A stretch of 64,000 bases of DNA from Polyporus tsugae. Its lineage: Eukaryota > Basidiomycota > Agaricomycetes > Polyporales > Polyporaceae. The position numbers and the translations under genes were made by a program. This document shows positions 1 through 11,535 of the stretch, one piece after another; the stretch's first letter is position 1; the number at the start of each line of letters is the position of its first letter. Below the pieces are notes generated by a model that saw nothing but the letters and a program-made list of their open reading frames with translations, was not told the DNA's origin and did no database searches. The stretch covers positions 1,798,001 to 1,862,000 of the forward strand of contig JAHRBS010000009.1 of the NCBI GenBank assembly GCA_024305745.1, written 5' to 3'.

Positions 1-50
1 GCCAGAACGTTGAACGTTTTTAACTTCTGCGACATGCTCATATGTAAGAT

Positions 51-57
51 ATATAAA
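51..57 (+). promoter_or_regulatory. possible TATA box upstream of the membrane protein gene
   Basis: An ATATAAA motif lies about 290 bp before the chosen ATG at 344. It is the only clear TATA-like element upstream of that gene inside the window. The distance implies a long leader or a 5' UTR intron, so the assignment is tentative. Confidence 0.3.
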
Positions 58-343
58 CCCCACTGTCGAAGAATCTTCTGGGAGTGTGGCTGGCAGAAGG
101 TGAGAGGTTGCTCATGCTCTCCAAGCCTGTCGAAAGTTCTCACATCTCGCAGTACTCGATTCCCATCACCTCATTTGTGGGCGACTTCTACAGCTACAGT
201 GCTCGACGTCATAGAGCGGTATAAGGTTCTGCTCCGGCGTGCCGCCCAAGATTCGTGGTCGGTGTTTTAATGGAGAGCAATACGGCGGCTTCTTGCCCCG
301 GCTAATGCTATCCCCCCTCATCCCCGGGGGCCTAGTGCTAGCC

Positions 344-1784
344 ATGGCGGACGAATTCCCCATCGACGTTGCTCAAATCGTCGCTCTATTCCTCGAGAGC
401 ATATTCTATGGTGAGTGGTCATCGTGATCTGTGTCAATGCCCTCGTAACTCGTAATTGCTTCTCAAGGACTCTACCTCGTGTCCTTCGGGATGTGCATGT
501 ACACCATGCTCGTCAAAAGCCGATCCCGTCAGGGTCAGCGCAACGTCTTCCTCGCTGTCGCCTTGCTCCTCTTCGTCTTTGCGACATTAGACGTTGCCCT
601 CCTCCTCCGCCATGTTCTAGATGCCTTTATCTGGTACCACGGGCCGGGCGGTGCTATCGCCGAATTCTCCGACATATCCTACTGGGTCAACGCGATGAAA
701 ACTGTCAACTACGTAGCCCAGACAAGTATTGCTGATGGGATGCTTGTGAGTTACCATCCCCGTTTACCCCCCAGAAATTAACATGGCATCACCAAATGCA
801 GGTCTACCGATGCTACATCGTGTACAGCGGCAGCTGGCTGGTCGCCGCCCCACTCTGCGTCCTGTGGGTTGCAGGGATGAGTGAGAACTGTAATCGTCGC
901 CCATCGCTTACCTTTAGCTCACTATTATTATCCACAAGTCATGGAAGCGTTCACATGTTACATCGAGTTCACTTTACACGCCAACACACTCCTCAACGCT
1001 GGGAAACTCACACCATTCATCACATCGACTCTTTCCATCACCCTTGCCCTCAATCTCATCGCCACCTGTATTTTGAATCTCTTCCTTCCCTGAGAAACAG
1101 TGCTGAGATCTATTTCTTTTTACTAGCATTGATCGTGTACAAGATATGGTCAATCGAACACCAGACGAGAGCGGTCTTTGGGGGTACAGGTGGTAGCGAT
1201 ACCTCAGCCTTGAGACGCGCAATGCACATCATCATCGAGTCCGGACTGATGTACTCGGTCAGCGTCGTCGTTTTCTTTGTCGTATATCTCGCCTCAAACA
1301 ATGCCCAATACGGTGTCTCCGATTGCGTGAGTTGACCCCCTTCAAGTTCCCCCGCTGTCCCAATGTACTGATTTAGCGTTCTCCTTCAGGTTGTCCAGAT
1401 CATTGTAAGTTCCCTCTTTTTTTTGGCATCTGCAAATAACCCTGTCATGCCTAACGAGGGTTCAATGTCTGCCGCCGTTACCAGGGCATCGCATTCAACT
1501 TGATCATAATCCGCATCGACCAAGGCAGAGCCGTTGAAAGCACGTTAGTGTCGGAACGCAGCAGGGCCGGGTTGGAATCTTGGACCTCCAAGCACTCTTT
1601 GCGCTTCCGTCTTTCCAGGCACACGGGTACTCATCCGTCGACCACGGATGGGAATGAGAGGGATAATGTCGATGGGAGGCACAGTATTGCTATGGTGTCG
1701 TTGAAGGATAGGTCGCCCCCGGACGAGGACTACGCGTCCGCACCAGGGTCGAGCGTGAAAGCTCGACCTAGTATGACCGCCTGA
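344..1784 (+). CDS. multi-pass integral membrane protein, basidiomycete family, function unknown
   Basis: Seven exons: 344-410, 468-745, 802-880, 918-1067, 1127-1326, 1390-1404 and 1485-1784. They sum to 363 codons, and every intron is GT-AG. The protein has about seven hydrophobic segments. It opens with a short extracytosolic-looking stretch (MADEFPIDVAQ) and ends with a polar tail after the signature GIAFNLIIIRIDQG. Exon 6 is only 15 nt, encoding VVQII. The topology, the short exons and the aromatic-rich helix V-Y-R-C-Y are typical of a large expanded group of Agaricomycete seven-helix membrane proteins with no assigned role. The start was chosen at 344 because the upstream in-frame codons do not resemble coding sequence. 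Part of the last exon is duplicated downstream at 2445-2723. I do not assign a function. Confidence 0.82.
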
Positions 1785-2149
1785 CGGCCATGTTGTTTTC
1801 GTCCCGTCTCTTTGATGTCTGGTGTATTGTATATATCTGCATCATGTACCAAACATCTTCTTGATTGTCCTGCAATGCAATTGACTTGGCGGTGAGTCAG
1901 GACTCTGTACATCCTGTCCGGCCGCCCGCCGTGTATTGATTGACCTAGGGAACCTGTACACAGGAGAGACGCGGTCCAACCATCATGCGTACGGTCCAGT
2001 TGATTTGGATGATCCCCAGCCCGTCCCTTCCCTCCCCATTCTCACAGCGATCTTCAGTGTCTGTGGCGTCAAAACGCCTCGATTTACATTATATTGAACC
2101 ACCAGACCGCGCACCTAGACCGTCTCCCCGGCCCTCCGAGTCGATCCTC

Positions 2150-2440
2150 CGTCAGAGTACCTTTCCTGGCCAGCTGAGCAAGGCCGTATGTCCCTGCAGA
2201 ACGTGCGTCAGACTTCGACGCTCAAACGTATGGATAGAAGAAAGACACGTCACGTACTTGGAAGGGGTAACTGACTTGGCGTAGAATCCTGGTCCTGGGC
2301 CACGACCGCAGGCAGGGCCATCGGACCGTGATCCAATATCTGGACCCCTTTTAGTACTTCGGGGAGAAATGTGGAGCGATACGTCTCGGTGGTATGCGCC
2401 AAGAACCTCTAGGCTTCCCTGTCCAATATTAATATTTGAG
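2150..2440 (-). pseudogene. cytochrome P450 relic (exons 2-4 of the local family)
   Basis: The minus strand contains decayed matches to consecutive pieces of the intact P450 at 25837-28152. They are the exon 2 region with GAGGTTCTTGGCGCATAC, then exon 3 with HDPMALHAVAV-like sequence degraded to SRSDGPACGRG, followed by FYAKSVTPSKY at the exon 3/intron boundary. After that comes a CAG acceptor leading into a degraded exon 4 start. Stops and frameshifts interrupt it, and the N-terminus, I-helix and heme loop are absent. It is therefore the remains of a fourth P450 copy. It sits between the membrane protein gene and the second copy of that gene's last exon, which marks a rearrangement breakpoint. 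Confidence 0.62.
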
Positions 2441-2444
2441 AACA

Positions 2445-2723
2445 CTCGCGTTCAACTTGATCATCATCCGCATCGACCAAGGCAAAACCGGAGACACCAC
2501 GTTCGTCTCGGAACGCAGCGGGACCGGCAAACGCTCCTTGCGCTTCCGTCTCTCCAGGCGAATACGTACTGCCACCTGCTCGTCGGCGACGGAGGTGGAC
2601 GAGAGCGACGATATCGAGCGGAACCATGTCATAGCCATAACGTCGTTCAAGGATCTGTCGTCGTCCCCGGACGAGGGTGACTGTGCTATCACGCCAGTCT
2701 CACGCGTGAAGAGCCCGACCTGA
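2445..2723 (+). pseudogene. partial duplication of the last exon of the upstream membrane protein gene
   Basis: The frame reads AFNLIIIRIDQG, then SERSGTGKRSLRFRLSR and later TSFKDLSSSPDEG. This parallels the last exon of the gene at 344-1784 (AFNLIIIRIDQG, SERSRAG, SLRFRLSR, VSLKDRSPPDED), with small indels. Only this C-terminal exon is present, with no upstream helices. It abuts the P450 relic at about 2440. The polar tail has stayed open to a TGA at 2721-2723, so the copy is fairly recent or was once part of a complete tandem paralogue. Confidence 0.75.
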
Positions 2724-3129
2724 ACGTTTACGGTTCCTGTGAAAACCTCGAATCCTAGAGAATAGTGATGTAGTCGATCCGACGTGAGCGAGTGAGAGGG
2801 GATGGATTATGAGGAGGGATATGTGATGAACGGGAGTGGGGTTGCAGTAGGGTACATACTGTACGACAGTTAAGTAGTTTACTGAGACAGAAAGGGAAAG
2901 AATCCGGCGACGTGTCATTAGGTACCTCAGGCTCTGTCCGAAAATAAGGGTAGCCAGTACGTACTAGCTACTCGTCTACCCACAATCCAGTGAGAAATTC
3001 CGAAAATGTTGAAGGAGAGAAGGTCAAGAAAACGGAATGGAGAGGGGGTTAGACGAAGAACAACGACGTCAAAAGAGTGGTGGTGTTGCATGAGCCATGG
3101 TGAGGGGCGCGCGGGCGCACCTTCAAGAC

Positions 3130-5504
3130 TCACGTGGTGGTTGCAGACCATACGGCGGGAGATGATAACGGCCGGACTTTCAACAACATTTCCGGCTTTA
3201 AGCTCTCCTCCCCCATGGTCGGATAGGTCACCGCAGAGGAGTTCCACGTGATGGGCTTGTTGCTCAGCTCGAACGAGAACTTTGGCAGCAGGACAGCCAA
3301 GACAACCTCTAGAACCAATGAACAAGCGATCAACAGGGCGGCTACGGAGATAGCTTCCCAACGAACAGTACGTACTCATTTCCAACTGGGAGAATTTGAA
3401 TCCGCTAGAAGCGCCAAAGCAGGCTGTGAGCGCGCGTGCCAGTGTCCCATAGTCATACGCACTGCAGTACTCACATGCATGAACGCGAGCCTGCAGCGAA
3501 AGTCATACTACAACGGCCACTTTTCAGCACGAAGCTAGGTGAGAACAGGTGGTCTACGCCTTACAGGTTCGAATACACTCCAGGTATCTTAGCCTCCTCC
3601 ACCGCGCTGGGCAGCGGCGCGAGCCACCGTTCTGGCTTCCACTCCTCCGCGTCCTCGCCCCAGAGCGCTGGGTCGCTGTTGCTGGCCTGATAGTGAGTGA
3701 TTACAACCGTCCCCTTCGGGACGACCACCTCGCGCATGTCCCTCCCGTCCCGCCCGCGGATCGGGTTCGAGAAAGGGATCACCGAGTCCTTGGTCGCTCT
3801 GCCAGGCATTCATGTCAATACCAGAGGACGATGGGTGGTAAGCCAGAAGCACACTCACACGCGGCCGGAGAGGGCGACGGGCGCGAAGACACGCAACGTC
3901 TCGCGACACACTGCATTAAGGTATGGCAGCTTGACCAGCTCGTCGTAGGGAATGTTCGATTCACCGTCAGGCCCGCCCTGAGCTTCGACAAGCTCGGTAC
4001 GGAGCTTGTCCTGAACAGCAGGGTTCTGTGCGAGGAGGTGGAAGATGCGTGAGAGCGCGTTCGACGTCGTATCCATACCAGCGAGGGTGAATGTCCTACA
4101 CATGCATGTAACGTGATGCATGTGAGCAAGCGAACTTTGCGAGCAGCAACTTCGTGACAATATACTCACGACATTTGTGCAATGAGCTCCTCGTCCGAAA
4201 GCCTTTCTCCCTCCAAAGCCGCCATGTTCGCCTTGACTATGGACCCTACTATTAGCCATCTGGCACCATCCCGAATTATGTGTCACTCACGGCAGATACT
4301 CATGAGGTCCTTGCCCTCTCCGACTTCCTGCAACATCACATCATCGACCATGCGAAGCGCGGCTTTCTTCTCTTCAATTATCTCCTGCGAACGCCTGCGC
4401 ATCGTGATCGATATCTCCATGATATTCCGGAGGCCGTTGTGAGGAATGATCGACAGGAATCGTCGCAGCGTGACATCTGACATGACATGAGAGAGCGTCA
4501 CAACGATGGCGCTGAAGATCAGGAAGCGGCTTTGCGCGGGACTTCAGCCCCCACATCCAGCCACGGTTGTCAGTCTACATGTAAACGTGGACGTGTAAAG
4601 AGACCCAACGCACAAGAACATTCTCAGCGACTCGCCGTATGGATCGGTCGAGTCTTCAACAAAGTTATCGAACGAATATCCAAGGCCGGCTTGCCCGAGC
4701 ATCTCCAGTGTCGTCCTTGCCATCCACCCGTTGACGTCCAGAATCTCAGCCGTTCCATCTGTCGGAAGGCGAGTGCTGATCGCCTTCTGCGCCTACACCG
4801 CGAGATTTGAGTTACGTTGCGCGGCAGGAGAGAAATGCACGAGCCTTGTGGGCAACATTGTAGATGATGTGACTCATGTCGCGGAGATGGGACGACGAGA
4901 ACACGGGATTCAACAGCTTGCGCTGCTTCTTGTGCTGCGCTCCCGTCGTGGAAAGTAGGCCGGGGCCAAGGAGCACCGAGAAGTCACTACGGTAGACGCA
5001 TGTTGTTGGTCCACGCCGGCGGAACCCGAGATAAAGGCAACAATGACGACGACGTACTTCGAAGGGGCGATGCTGTTGGTATAAAACTCCTGATCCTTAA
5101 CCATGACGGTATGGAGCGCCTTTGGGTCATGTATCACGAGCATACGCCTCTGTGGATTGACCGTAAGAGCATCATCAGCTCATCAATTCCGAGTCTAGCG
5201 AGTCAAACTTACTCCAAGCAGTCCGTAAATCAATGAAACTGGGCCATATGTTTTGGCGTACTTCGCCCAAAACTTCCACGCTTGCCGAACAGCTGCTTCC
5301 CCGACCTGATCTGAACAAATGGATGTGTGAGTGTTATCTCCGTGATGAATTCAAGAATCATGACGAACCATAGGTCAAGAATGAAGGAGCTGAACCGGGG
5401 AGGTTGTCCAGTGGGGATCGTAACAGGTAGTCCCCGAAGATCCACCAGAGCGTGTAGGGGATGATAGCAACACCCGCTGCCCCAACCAGAAGTGTAACCG
5501 CCAT
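3130..5504 (-). CDS. cytochrome P450 monooxygenase, copy 1
   Basis: Twelve exons read leftward: 5504-5369, 5310-5213, 5149-5058, 4986-4845, 4792-4614, 4541-4291, 4236-4170, 4095-3859, 3798-3565, 3507-3475, 3404-3376 and 3308-3130. They total 558 residues. The N-terminal membrane anchor is followed by the proline hinge RSPLDNLPGSAP. The I-helix motif is AGMDTTSN, the K-helix ExxR is CRETLR, the PERW motif is WKPERW, and the heme loop is FAAGSRSCIGF with the cysteine ligand. All are intact, so an ER-anchored heme monooxygenase using a CPR partner is expected; the substrate is unknown. Exons 2-11 have the same lengths as in the two plus-strand copies at 22.5-28.2 kb. Intron 4 starts with GC (4844-4843) where copy 2 has GT. 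The C-terminus runs about 15 residues longer than in copy 2. Confidence 0.9.
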
Positions 5505-6633
5505 GTTAGTCGACGATGAAATGGGGGGTAAGTGGGGATTGGCGCAACCCCAGGCAGGCCTTATAAGCATACTATCCTCCGTGTGTGACCGGCGCGAGGA
5601 CTCCATAGTCCTCTGTCTCTTCCTGTGCGCGGCTCCGTGGGTGTCAGGAATCGAGTCATCCCTAGAGTGATTCCAAGGATCTTACCTTGTTTGCAAGGTC
5701 ACCGGGACCCTCGAAATTGTCCGCGGTTTGTCCACCCGGTTTAGGCCGATATCTACCGCGCGCGTGAGTCCCCGTTGCCTTGTCCTTGTCGCCGCTCTCA
5801 CTGCAAAATTCCAACTGTTTGAAGTTGACGCGGCCGTCCGGCAACAGATTCGTGGTCTCCCAATGCAGTTGTCGAATACTGCAGACGTGGCGTACTAGTT
5901 GTTCCGTACGCGAGTTACAGCGCCACGACCAATCCTCCTCATCTTCCTGAATATCGTCTTAGTTCCGCTCGTTGGCACCAGTGCTCGAAATCGCGCCCAC
6001 TGTTTGCACGACGGAGGACCGTGACATTTAAACTAGCCAAGCAGCTGATAGCGCTCTTCCGAGTCACAGGCCGAAGCACTGCCAGCTGTACATGCTGTTA
6101 TTAGATTAACACGGTCTCAACCGGGAGAGTCTAAGGGGTACACGTACTTGAAGTAGATAGACCACTACCCTTAAAAACGCAGTCATACTCAGGTAGCGGC
6201 ACAAGTTGTTTAGCGGCAAGACGGTATTTTGCGAGTAGTATACAAGTATGGCTATAACGGTACGGGCTGCAGGAAGTTTAAACGGGGCGCTTATGTTGTT
6301 GTTCGTATTAAAACTCAGAATAAGCCTAGGTAAACCACACTAAAATCACGACATTCATAGCTGGGGCTCTACTTACAGTGCAGAACGTCCCGTCCTCCCT
6401 TAACTCACAAGAATTTGCACGCGGTTGAGTCCCAACTTTTCATTTGAACAACCTGCAACTCTGGTTACAACGGCAACCATAACAGATATCCATGGTATCT
6501 GATAGCTTTCATCCACCACCGAACGGCAGAAGGGAAGACCTTGTTGATCTGTGTCGGTATAGCATTCGTACAGGTGGTAGAAGGTTGTTGGTCGTAAGCT
6601 TACTGTAGCTACGTATGTGGCAGCATAATATGC

Positions 6634-6678
<45 letters not shown>

Positions 6679-6977
6679 CGTGTTTCTGAGTCGCCGTCAT
6701 GAGGAGGGGCATGAGTTGGTAAGTTCTAAACCCAGGTCGAAAACAAACCCGCCGCACTAGAGAAGCACGAAGGGAACCCAGCAAGGACAAATTTAAAGGT
6801 CACATGGCACAGCTCAACGCGCAAAATATTCGAGTATACGACGATACGGCGATATGTACGAGAACACGATTAGTCGAGAACAAGGGAAGGGGGAAACCGA
6901 AGCTGAAGCTTGAAGCTGAAACCGAATACACACAAAACAAAAACGGAACTAACTAGGAACCCGCGGCCGGGCTGCAG
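5505..6977. other. intergenic region between P450 copy 1 and the kinase
   Basis: No ORF here shows recognisable domains. It holds the presumed divergent upstream region of the P450, a GA microsatellite at about 6635-6673 and the 3' flank of the kinase gene. Short ORFs in this stretch look non-coding. Confidence 0.6.
6635..6673. repeat. (GA)n microsatellite
   Basis: An almost uninterrupted GA dinucleotide run of about 39 bp, in the intergenic space downstream of the kinase gene. Confidence 0.95.
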
Positions 6978-9900
6978 TCATAACTTCAGCTCCGTGAGCA
7001 CGCGGCGGGCCAGCATGTGATATTGCCAGCCGTCGCCACCCAGTCTGCGGAACTGAATGCCGTGGAGGGGTAGCCAAGGGACCTATGATGACAGGAAAGT
7101 CAATAAGCGGAGCGCTCTGGAAGATACGTACGACAACGCACCTTCACGATGTTAACTTCGAATCGCACAGCGAGCGAACTTGAACCAATCGTCTCAAACA
7201 GATCGGGACGGACCTCCCCAGTGGGTAGTGGCGACGCCGGCGGGGGCTGGGGACTTGCCGGAACTTGGTCGTGAGGTATAGGCGGCAAGTTCTTGCTCTT
7301 AGTAGGCGACTGAGAGCGCGTTGTGTCCTCGGGCGCCGCGAGGTTCTCCAGCGTACTGGAGCGGGCAGCTTCGACAGTGGCGGTGTGTGCATTTGAAGAC
7401 ACGTGGAAGAACGACGAAGACGCACTACTGGCAGTCGTGCTCAGGGTCGTCGCGCCTGAGGGACGGCTGGGCAGCTCCTTGTCCTTCGGGGGCTCGCGCT
7501 CCCTCTCCTTGCTCTTCATACCGAACGACCGCTTGGAAGCCTTCTTCGTGAGAATGCGTTGACGGTCTTCGTGAGAGCTGCTCGACGGCCGCTTGCCATG
7601 GACGGATGCCGGTACCAAGGACGAAACATCGATCGACGGCATGTGGATGCATTCGAAGCCGGTCCTCGTCTCGCGGTACTGCACCTGCATGCGGTCAAGG
7701 ACGCGCTTGATATCCGTCTTGATGACATGTGGCGGTTTTGTTGACGTAGTGGCAACGCTATTAACAGATATGAGAACCCACTTCAAAAAGATCGATCTCA
7801 GAAAGTAAACATACCTGAACAGGCCTTTGAGGAAGACAGGCTTGAAGTCCTTGTCCTCGCCTTGCGACTCCTCGCCCTGCGCCGCGTCCTCCTCGCCATT
7901 GGCGCCTGAGCGTTCTGCCGTCGCACCGTTCTCTGCCGTCTGATGCTCATCCTCCTCGTCCGTGCGCCCGAACAACCTCTCGCCCAACGGCTTCGATTGC
8001 GTGTACGAGTTCCCAGTCGACGGTCTCCTGTGCCGTCCAATCGTGCCGCCAACGCCCGACATCAACGCCGCCCCAGTGCTGCTCCTCCGCTCATGGCGCA
8101 CCGAGCGTCCCTGTGGGTCAAGGATGGTCGCCGCACGACGATGAACTGCACCTATAGGCTGGCTCTGGCTCTGGGTGATCGCACCAACGCCTTCGTGACC
8201 CTGTGCAGCCTTCTCGTCCGCGATCGTGACCGTCGCCCCGTTCTTCTGCATTCCTTTCTCCTTCTCCTTCTCCTGCGGGCCCCCGTCTGTCGACGGCCTG
8301 GGCGAGAAGCCCTGGAGGATGCTCCCGCGCTTCGTCGGGGTGCTCGCCCGCCTCGAGTCGTCGTTCCGGCCCCCAAGGATGCTGCCGAACTTGCGCACCA
8401 GTGTCGCGCCCGCCGACAGCATGAGCGGTGTGCGCGGCTCGTTCTCGTCCTCACTCGGCTGAGCAGGGCCAGCCTCTTGCGGCGCCGCCTGGTCGATCTT
8501 CTCCGCGAAGCTCGACAGCTCGGGCCCCGCCGTGCGTGGAGCCTCAGGGAAGGCTCGAGATGCGCGTGGCGTGCCGTCCTCGTTGACCTCTTCCGTGCCG
8601 GCCATCCCGAACATTCCTTGCCACCCACGCACGGTCGGACGCTGGCTGAGGCTGTGGCTCCGCCGATGTGCGGTATTTGCCGGCTCGCGGGGCATCGACA
8701 TCGACATAGACATGCGGGCGGGGGAAGCCGCGACATTCTTGGGCAGTATGGGGCTCTGACCCGCGGCGGCATTCGGCGGAGAGAGCGCGGCGTCGCGCGC
8801 TCGCGGCTGAGGGAAGTTAGCGGCAGTGGGGGAAGGCGTTGCCGGAGTGACATCGTACGAGAGCCCAGAGTAATGCGACGTCGCGGGCGCAGGGAGGCGG
8901 GGAAGCGGCATGCTGTAGTCCGGCTTGCCCGATAAGGGCGCGTCGCGCTTGCGAACGGCGGGCTGAGAGAGCATTTTGGCAGACGTTGGCAGAGACACGG
9001 GTGCCTCCGCAGCCGTAGCAACAGCATCTGGACGAGAACTAGCCTCCAACGAAAGCTGGGAGTTCGCGAAATGTCCCGGTCCGTATACCCTTTCGCGCTC
9101 TATCTTCTCGCGAACCAAGAAGTAAATAGAGATTAGTGGGTGGAAGCTGAACGTTGGGTCACCCGGTTCACGCGAACCCTCAAGGAGCGACGTGTTGGAA
9201 AGGTGGGACTGCGAACCAGGCGGAGATTGTGCGATTGGCGTGCTGGGTGGAGATGACGAGGGCGAGAATAGTTTGCGGCGGTAGAAGTCGAGCCCCGAAA
9301 AGCGTTTCAAGGACTTCTTGGATGGCGATTGGTCGACCTTCGTCGCCGTCGTGGAGAAACTTCCGTCGTGCGAGATAGCGAGCGAGGAGTTGGAAAACGA
9401 CTCGCCCCAGCGAGAGTGGCCGTTGCGCCCATTCCCCATCCGTTTCCGCTCCCAGTTCTGGACCGCGCGGTAATAGGAATCGGACTCCAGGACCTCGATA
9501 AGCTTCTGTTCGATCTCCTCCTCCGTCCCGAACTCGAAGCCCTTCATGCCCTTGATCACATTCCGGTCCAGCTCGTCTGCGCGGAGCGGCTCACGGTGGA
9601 CGAGGTGCGAGTCCGGGGCGCCATGGTAGCCACGGATCATCCAGGGGTGGTTGAGCACCTCTGACAACGGCGCACGAGCCGCGGGGTTTGTCACGAGCAT
9701 CCGCATGAGCAAATGCTTGCACTCTGCTTGTTTGTCAGCAATCAAGTTGAACATAAGCTAGTCACCACGCACCTGCACTGAGCCAGACAGGATACTCCAC
9801 CAACCCCCGCTTGATCTTCGCGTGGAGCGCAGGCATGCTCTGGTCATCGAACGGCACCTTCCCGCATACCAGCACATAGAGCACAACTCCGAAACTCCAC

Positions 9901-10998
9901 ACGTCGACCTCCGGACCCGTGTAGACCTTCGCGTTGAGCAGCTCCGGCGCAGCAAAGTAGAGCGAACCGCAGAACGTGTTGAGACGGTCAGCGGGGTTGT
10001 AGAGATTCGAGAGACCAAAGTCAATAATCTTGATGTTTCCCGAGTGCGAGATGAGGATGTTCTCGATCTTCAAGTCTGAAAAACCAGATGAGACGTCGTC
10101 AAACCCCCCCCAAAAAGGACGACCTACCTCGGTGCACAACACTGTTCTTGTGACAGTAGTCGAGCGCGCTGCCAATCTGCCTCGCGAACTTCCGTGCCAC
10201 ACGTTCCCGGAGCCGTCCGTGGCTGATGATGTAGTCCAGCATCTGCCCGCCACTCACGTACTCGAATACCATGTAATAGTGGTGTTGGTGGACGATCATC
10301 TCCCGCATCCCGCAGATGTACGGGTGGTGCAGGAGCATCGACAGCGCAGCCTCCCGCAGCGTCCTGATCTCCTTCGAGGCGTCCTTGGACGCCTGCTTCG
10401 CCGCCGCCTCCGACGTCGGCGTGGTCCCTGTCCCACTAGGAGCCACCCGGGGCAGGATTTTCACCGCGAGCTGCGCCCAACCCGTCCCGCATTACACTCC
10501 GGATAGAAAAGAAAGATGGTACAAAACAGGGGTACTCACCTTCTCGCCAGTGATGCTGTGGTGTGCGAGCTTCACCTTGCCCATGCTCCCCGCCCCCAAC
10601 GTCTTGCTCAGGGTATAGTCCCCGAGTATCCGTGTGCTGCTGCGCGATTTCCCCGAGGAGCTGCCTTCTGCGCGTCCGTGGCGGCCGTCGTCGTGTCGCT
10701 GATCGCGTTCTCCGTTCGCGGAAGGGAGCGAGGCGTACGCCTGAGGTGGCATTGACACAGGGCGCGGTCTCTGCGACGTCGACTGGGGCCTCGGCTGCAT
10801 GTATCGCTCCGTCCTCTCACCACGCTCCATCGTCGGCGTACGTCGCTGTTGGTCGAGTGGTGGGGTTTGGGGAAGTACGGTGGGCCTCTGGGTTATAGGC
10901 ATGTCGTATTCGGGACCAGCGACGAGCCCGCCGTGGGTAGGAGTCGGAAGGCCTTGTTGGCGAACAGAGGAGCCGAGAGTAGTAGGATACGGGTCCAT
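6978..10998 (-). CDS. Kin1/MARK-family serine/threonine protein kinase
   Basis: Six exons: 10998-10540, 10470-10128, 10075-9773, 9723-7815, 7757-7142 and 7082-6978. They total 1244 residues. The kinase domain (about residues 125-395) shows the glycine loop LGAGSMGKV, the VAIK-type lysine in LAVKIL, VVHRDLKIEN, IDFGLSN and [10 protein letters not shown] long low-complexity serine/proline region follows, with the conserved block [14 protein letters not shown]. The last ~80 residues form a KA1 domain ([30 protein letters not shown]). This order is diagnostic of fungal Kin1/Kin2, homologues of PAR-1/MARK. In yeasts these act at the plasma membrane in polarity, secretion and ER-stress responses. 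The frame is open up to 11139, but no upstream ATG improves on 10998, whose context follows a CAG that could be a 5' UTR intron acceptor. Confidence 0.9.
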
Positions 10999-11535
10999 AA
11001 ACCTGCAGAAGCGGTTGTCGACGACGAGTTGGGCGACGTGGAGGACTTTGTAGACGGCGGTGGTAAGGGTTGAACGTTGATGGCGGACGGGGGAATTACC
11101 CGCGCACAGCGTACTAATCGAGCGCCCCACGCCATCCAAACCGATTAAATTTCCATTAAATTCACGCTTCGTCCCTGAGGATGGCTACAGCGTAGACAAC
11201 GACGGTATATCACGGGGATCGTATTGAATAAGCTACGGGTACAAGTACAAAGGACTGTATGCGGAGGTTGGAAGATTGGGACACGCCGACTCGCCGGCGC
11301 CAGTGGCGGCAGTAAAGCGTCCGGTAGTCTCGCTGTTGCGGTCACGTCGCAGCACGGCGTGGCCTCACCGTGCAAGGCGCGAGATAAGGTGATACTTGAG
11401 CATGGAAAAGCTAGCGAGGGAGCATCGCGAGCACCCTGCAGAAACCGATGACAGAGGGGATTAGCCACGATCAAGTTAGGGATAAGGCCTGCTTACAGCG
11501 CGCCGTATGTGGGAGACTCCAACGAAACACCCAAG

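Noticed and set aside
7943..8935. 330-codon plus-strand ORF antisense to the kinase
   Set aside because: Arg/Pro/Leu-rich shadow of GC-rich kinase coding sequence; no domain and no splice or start support.
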